A stretch of 16,333 bases of DNA, from contig JAGFNK010001019.1 in assembly GCA_025769875.1 (NCBI GenBank), forward strand, positions 1 through 16,333. The letters run 5' to 3'. Source of the stretch: Russula earlei. Taxonomy: Eukaryota; Basidiomycota; Agaricomycetes; Russulales; Russulaceae. The translations under genes were made by a program, and so were the position numbers. Below the pieces are notes generated by a model, which saw nothing but the letters and a program-made list of their open reading frames with translations, searched no databases and was not told the DNA's origin. Of this stretch, positions 15,258-16,333 are shown in pieces (positions within the stretch are counted from its first letter, which is position 1; each line of letters begins with the position of its first letter).

Positions 15258-16333
15258 ACTGCCACTTGGGATAGCTTCCACACCTTTCTCTGCTACATCA
15301 CCACAGAAAACAACGAAGAATTACCTGTCGAATTTATCAACAACTGTTGGTTTGAACTACAACTGAGAAGAGGACAACTCTACACTCACCAAGACCTAGA
15401 ACTCATCAGAAATAGCCTTGGACTAGGCTACTGGAGGAAAATCGACCCTCTCTATGAACCACCATCAGAATCAGAAGCCTCCTCTACAGAAGGCAACCCC
15501 CCTGAACCAGAAAACACCGTTGAAACTCAGACACCCTTCAAATCCCCTGTGTTAGAACCAGAGGACCCCCTTGAAAATCATGAACCCATTGAAACCCTAG
15601 AACTTCAACCACAGAATTCCCCAGAACCGGTTATGGCAGCCCAACCACAAGTTGCTATCCAACCACCCCAAGTCGCTGCCCAAGCTCCCCAGATGGCCGC
15701 TCAGGCCCCCCCCAATCATCGCCCCACTCCCTCAGGTACCCGCTGCAGCACCACAAGGCGCTAATGGGTCCCTCAGTGGCAAAGAACCCACAGCTTTCAC
15801 AGGGGAAAGGAACAAAACAAAATGCTTCATCATGGAGTTCAACTTGTACTGGGGTCTTAACAATTACAAAGCAGTGATGAATTCTCCCTTCAAATGAACA
15901 ATGCTGGCCCTCTCCTACATTCAAGGAGAAAAGGTCAAAGAGTGGGTCAACTCGCAGGCAACTGCACTCAGGGAAAAAGTAAACAGGGCCCAAAACCCTG
16001 TTAACAGATTGGATGAAGCATTATGGAATGACTTTGTCATGGACTTCACATTCAAGTTCACCAACACTGTGGAGAAAGAAGATGCCCAAGCAGCTCTTGT
16101 CAAACATGTAATGAAGGACTCCCTTGACGATTATATCTCCACCTTCGAACAACTTCTAACCAAAACTGGGTGGCCAGAAACAGACGTTATTGCCATTGAG
16201 AGCTTCAAAAATGGCCTAAAAACCGGACTTTACTGCACAATTTTAAACAGAGATGTCTGGCCCACCACTCTTCAAGAATGGAAGGAGGAGGCCAGAAGAC
16301 AACATCAATGATTCATCACTATCAGGAGAACTT
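15258..16333 (+). pseudogene. Ty3/gypsy gag, decayed, runs off the right edge
   Basis: Gag of a gypsy element, which would package element RNA. A frame open from 15144 gives an N-terminal part from about 15258 (TWDSFHTFL, then TYTHQ-like YTHQDLELIRNSLGLGYW), an acidic Pro/Glu linker, and PQV/PQM-rich repeats. No ATG precedes 15633; ACT stands at 15258 where a start could have been, which is inference. An extra C in the C8 run at 15706-15713 shifts the frame. The core capsid domain follows: AFTGERNKTKCF, NSPFK, LALSYIQGEKVKEWV, and FEQLLTKTGWPE. It is cut by TGA at 15895-15897 and again at 16309-16311, after which FITIRR continues in frame. Protease and pol lie outside the window. Confidence 0.8.

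Overview
The window looks like accessory, repeat-dominated DNA of a filamentous fungus, most likely an agaricomycete basidiomycete. The reasons are two Ty1/copia elements and one Ty3/gypsy element of fungal type, a 53-nt intron, and a secreted-protein gene with a TATA box followed by a CT-rich leader. No bacterial operon, rRNA, tRNA or CRISPR was recognised. The species is not determined.

Layout. Positions 1 to 7872 are GC-rich and hold two copia elements on the minus strand, one inside the other. An older, decayed element (LTR 7623-7872, gag starting at 7553, running off the left edge) was cut in gag by a younger one (2037-6929). The young element has 309-bp LTRs that differ at four positions and is flanked by the 5-bp duplication CTCGG. 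Removing it with one CTCGG restores the old gag frame exactly. The young element encodes gag, protease, integrase, reverse transcriptase and RNase H. It is broken by one in-frame TGA and at least one frameshift. Both elements share a primer-binding site that resembles the complement of an elongator tRNA-Met anticodon arm. Both LTR families carry the same hairpin with compensatory base changes.

From about 7.9 to 14.6 kb the DNA is more AT-rich. It holds a possible broken gene next to the old LTR. It also holds two solo LTRs of one family (8770-10404 and 13171-14134), each with a 5-bp target duplication. The first is interrupted by a 394-bp MITE with inverted ends of about 77 bp; the second shows the empty site. 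Between them lies the only apparently intact host gene: a two-exon gene (11054-11517) for a 136-residue predicted secreted protein with histidine-phased coiled-coil repeats. A G-rich imperfect duplication lies downstream of it.

The right end (about 14.56-16.33 kb) is the 5' part of a Ty3/gypsy element with a decayed gag. The copia and gypsy genes each encode polyproteins for particle assembly, maturation, reverse transcription and integration; as read here none is intact. The secreted-protein gene has no visible functional link to the elements around it.
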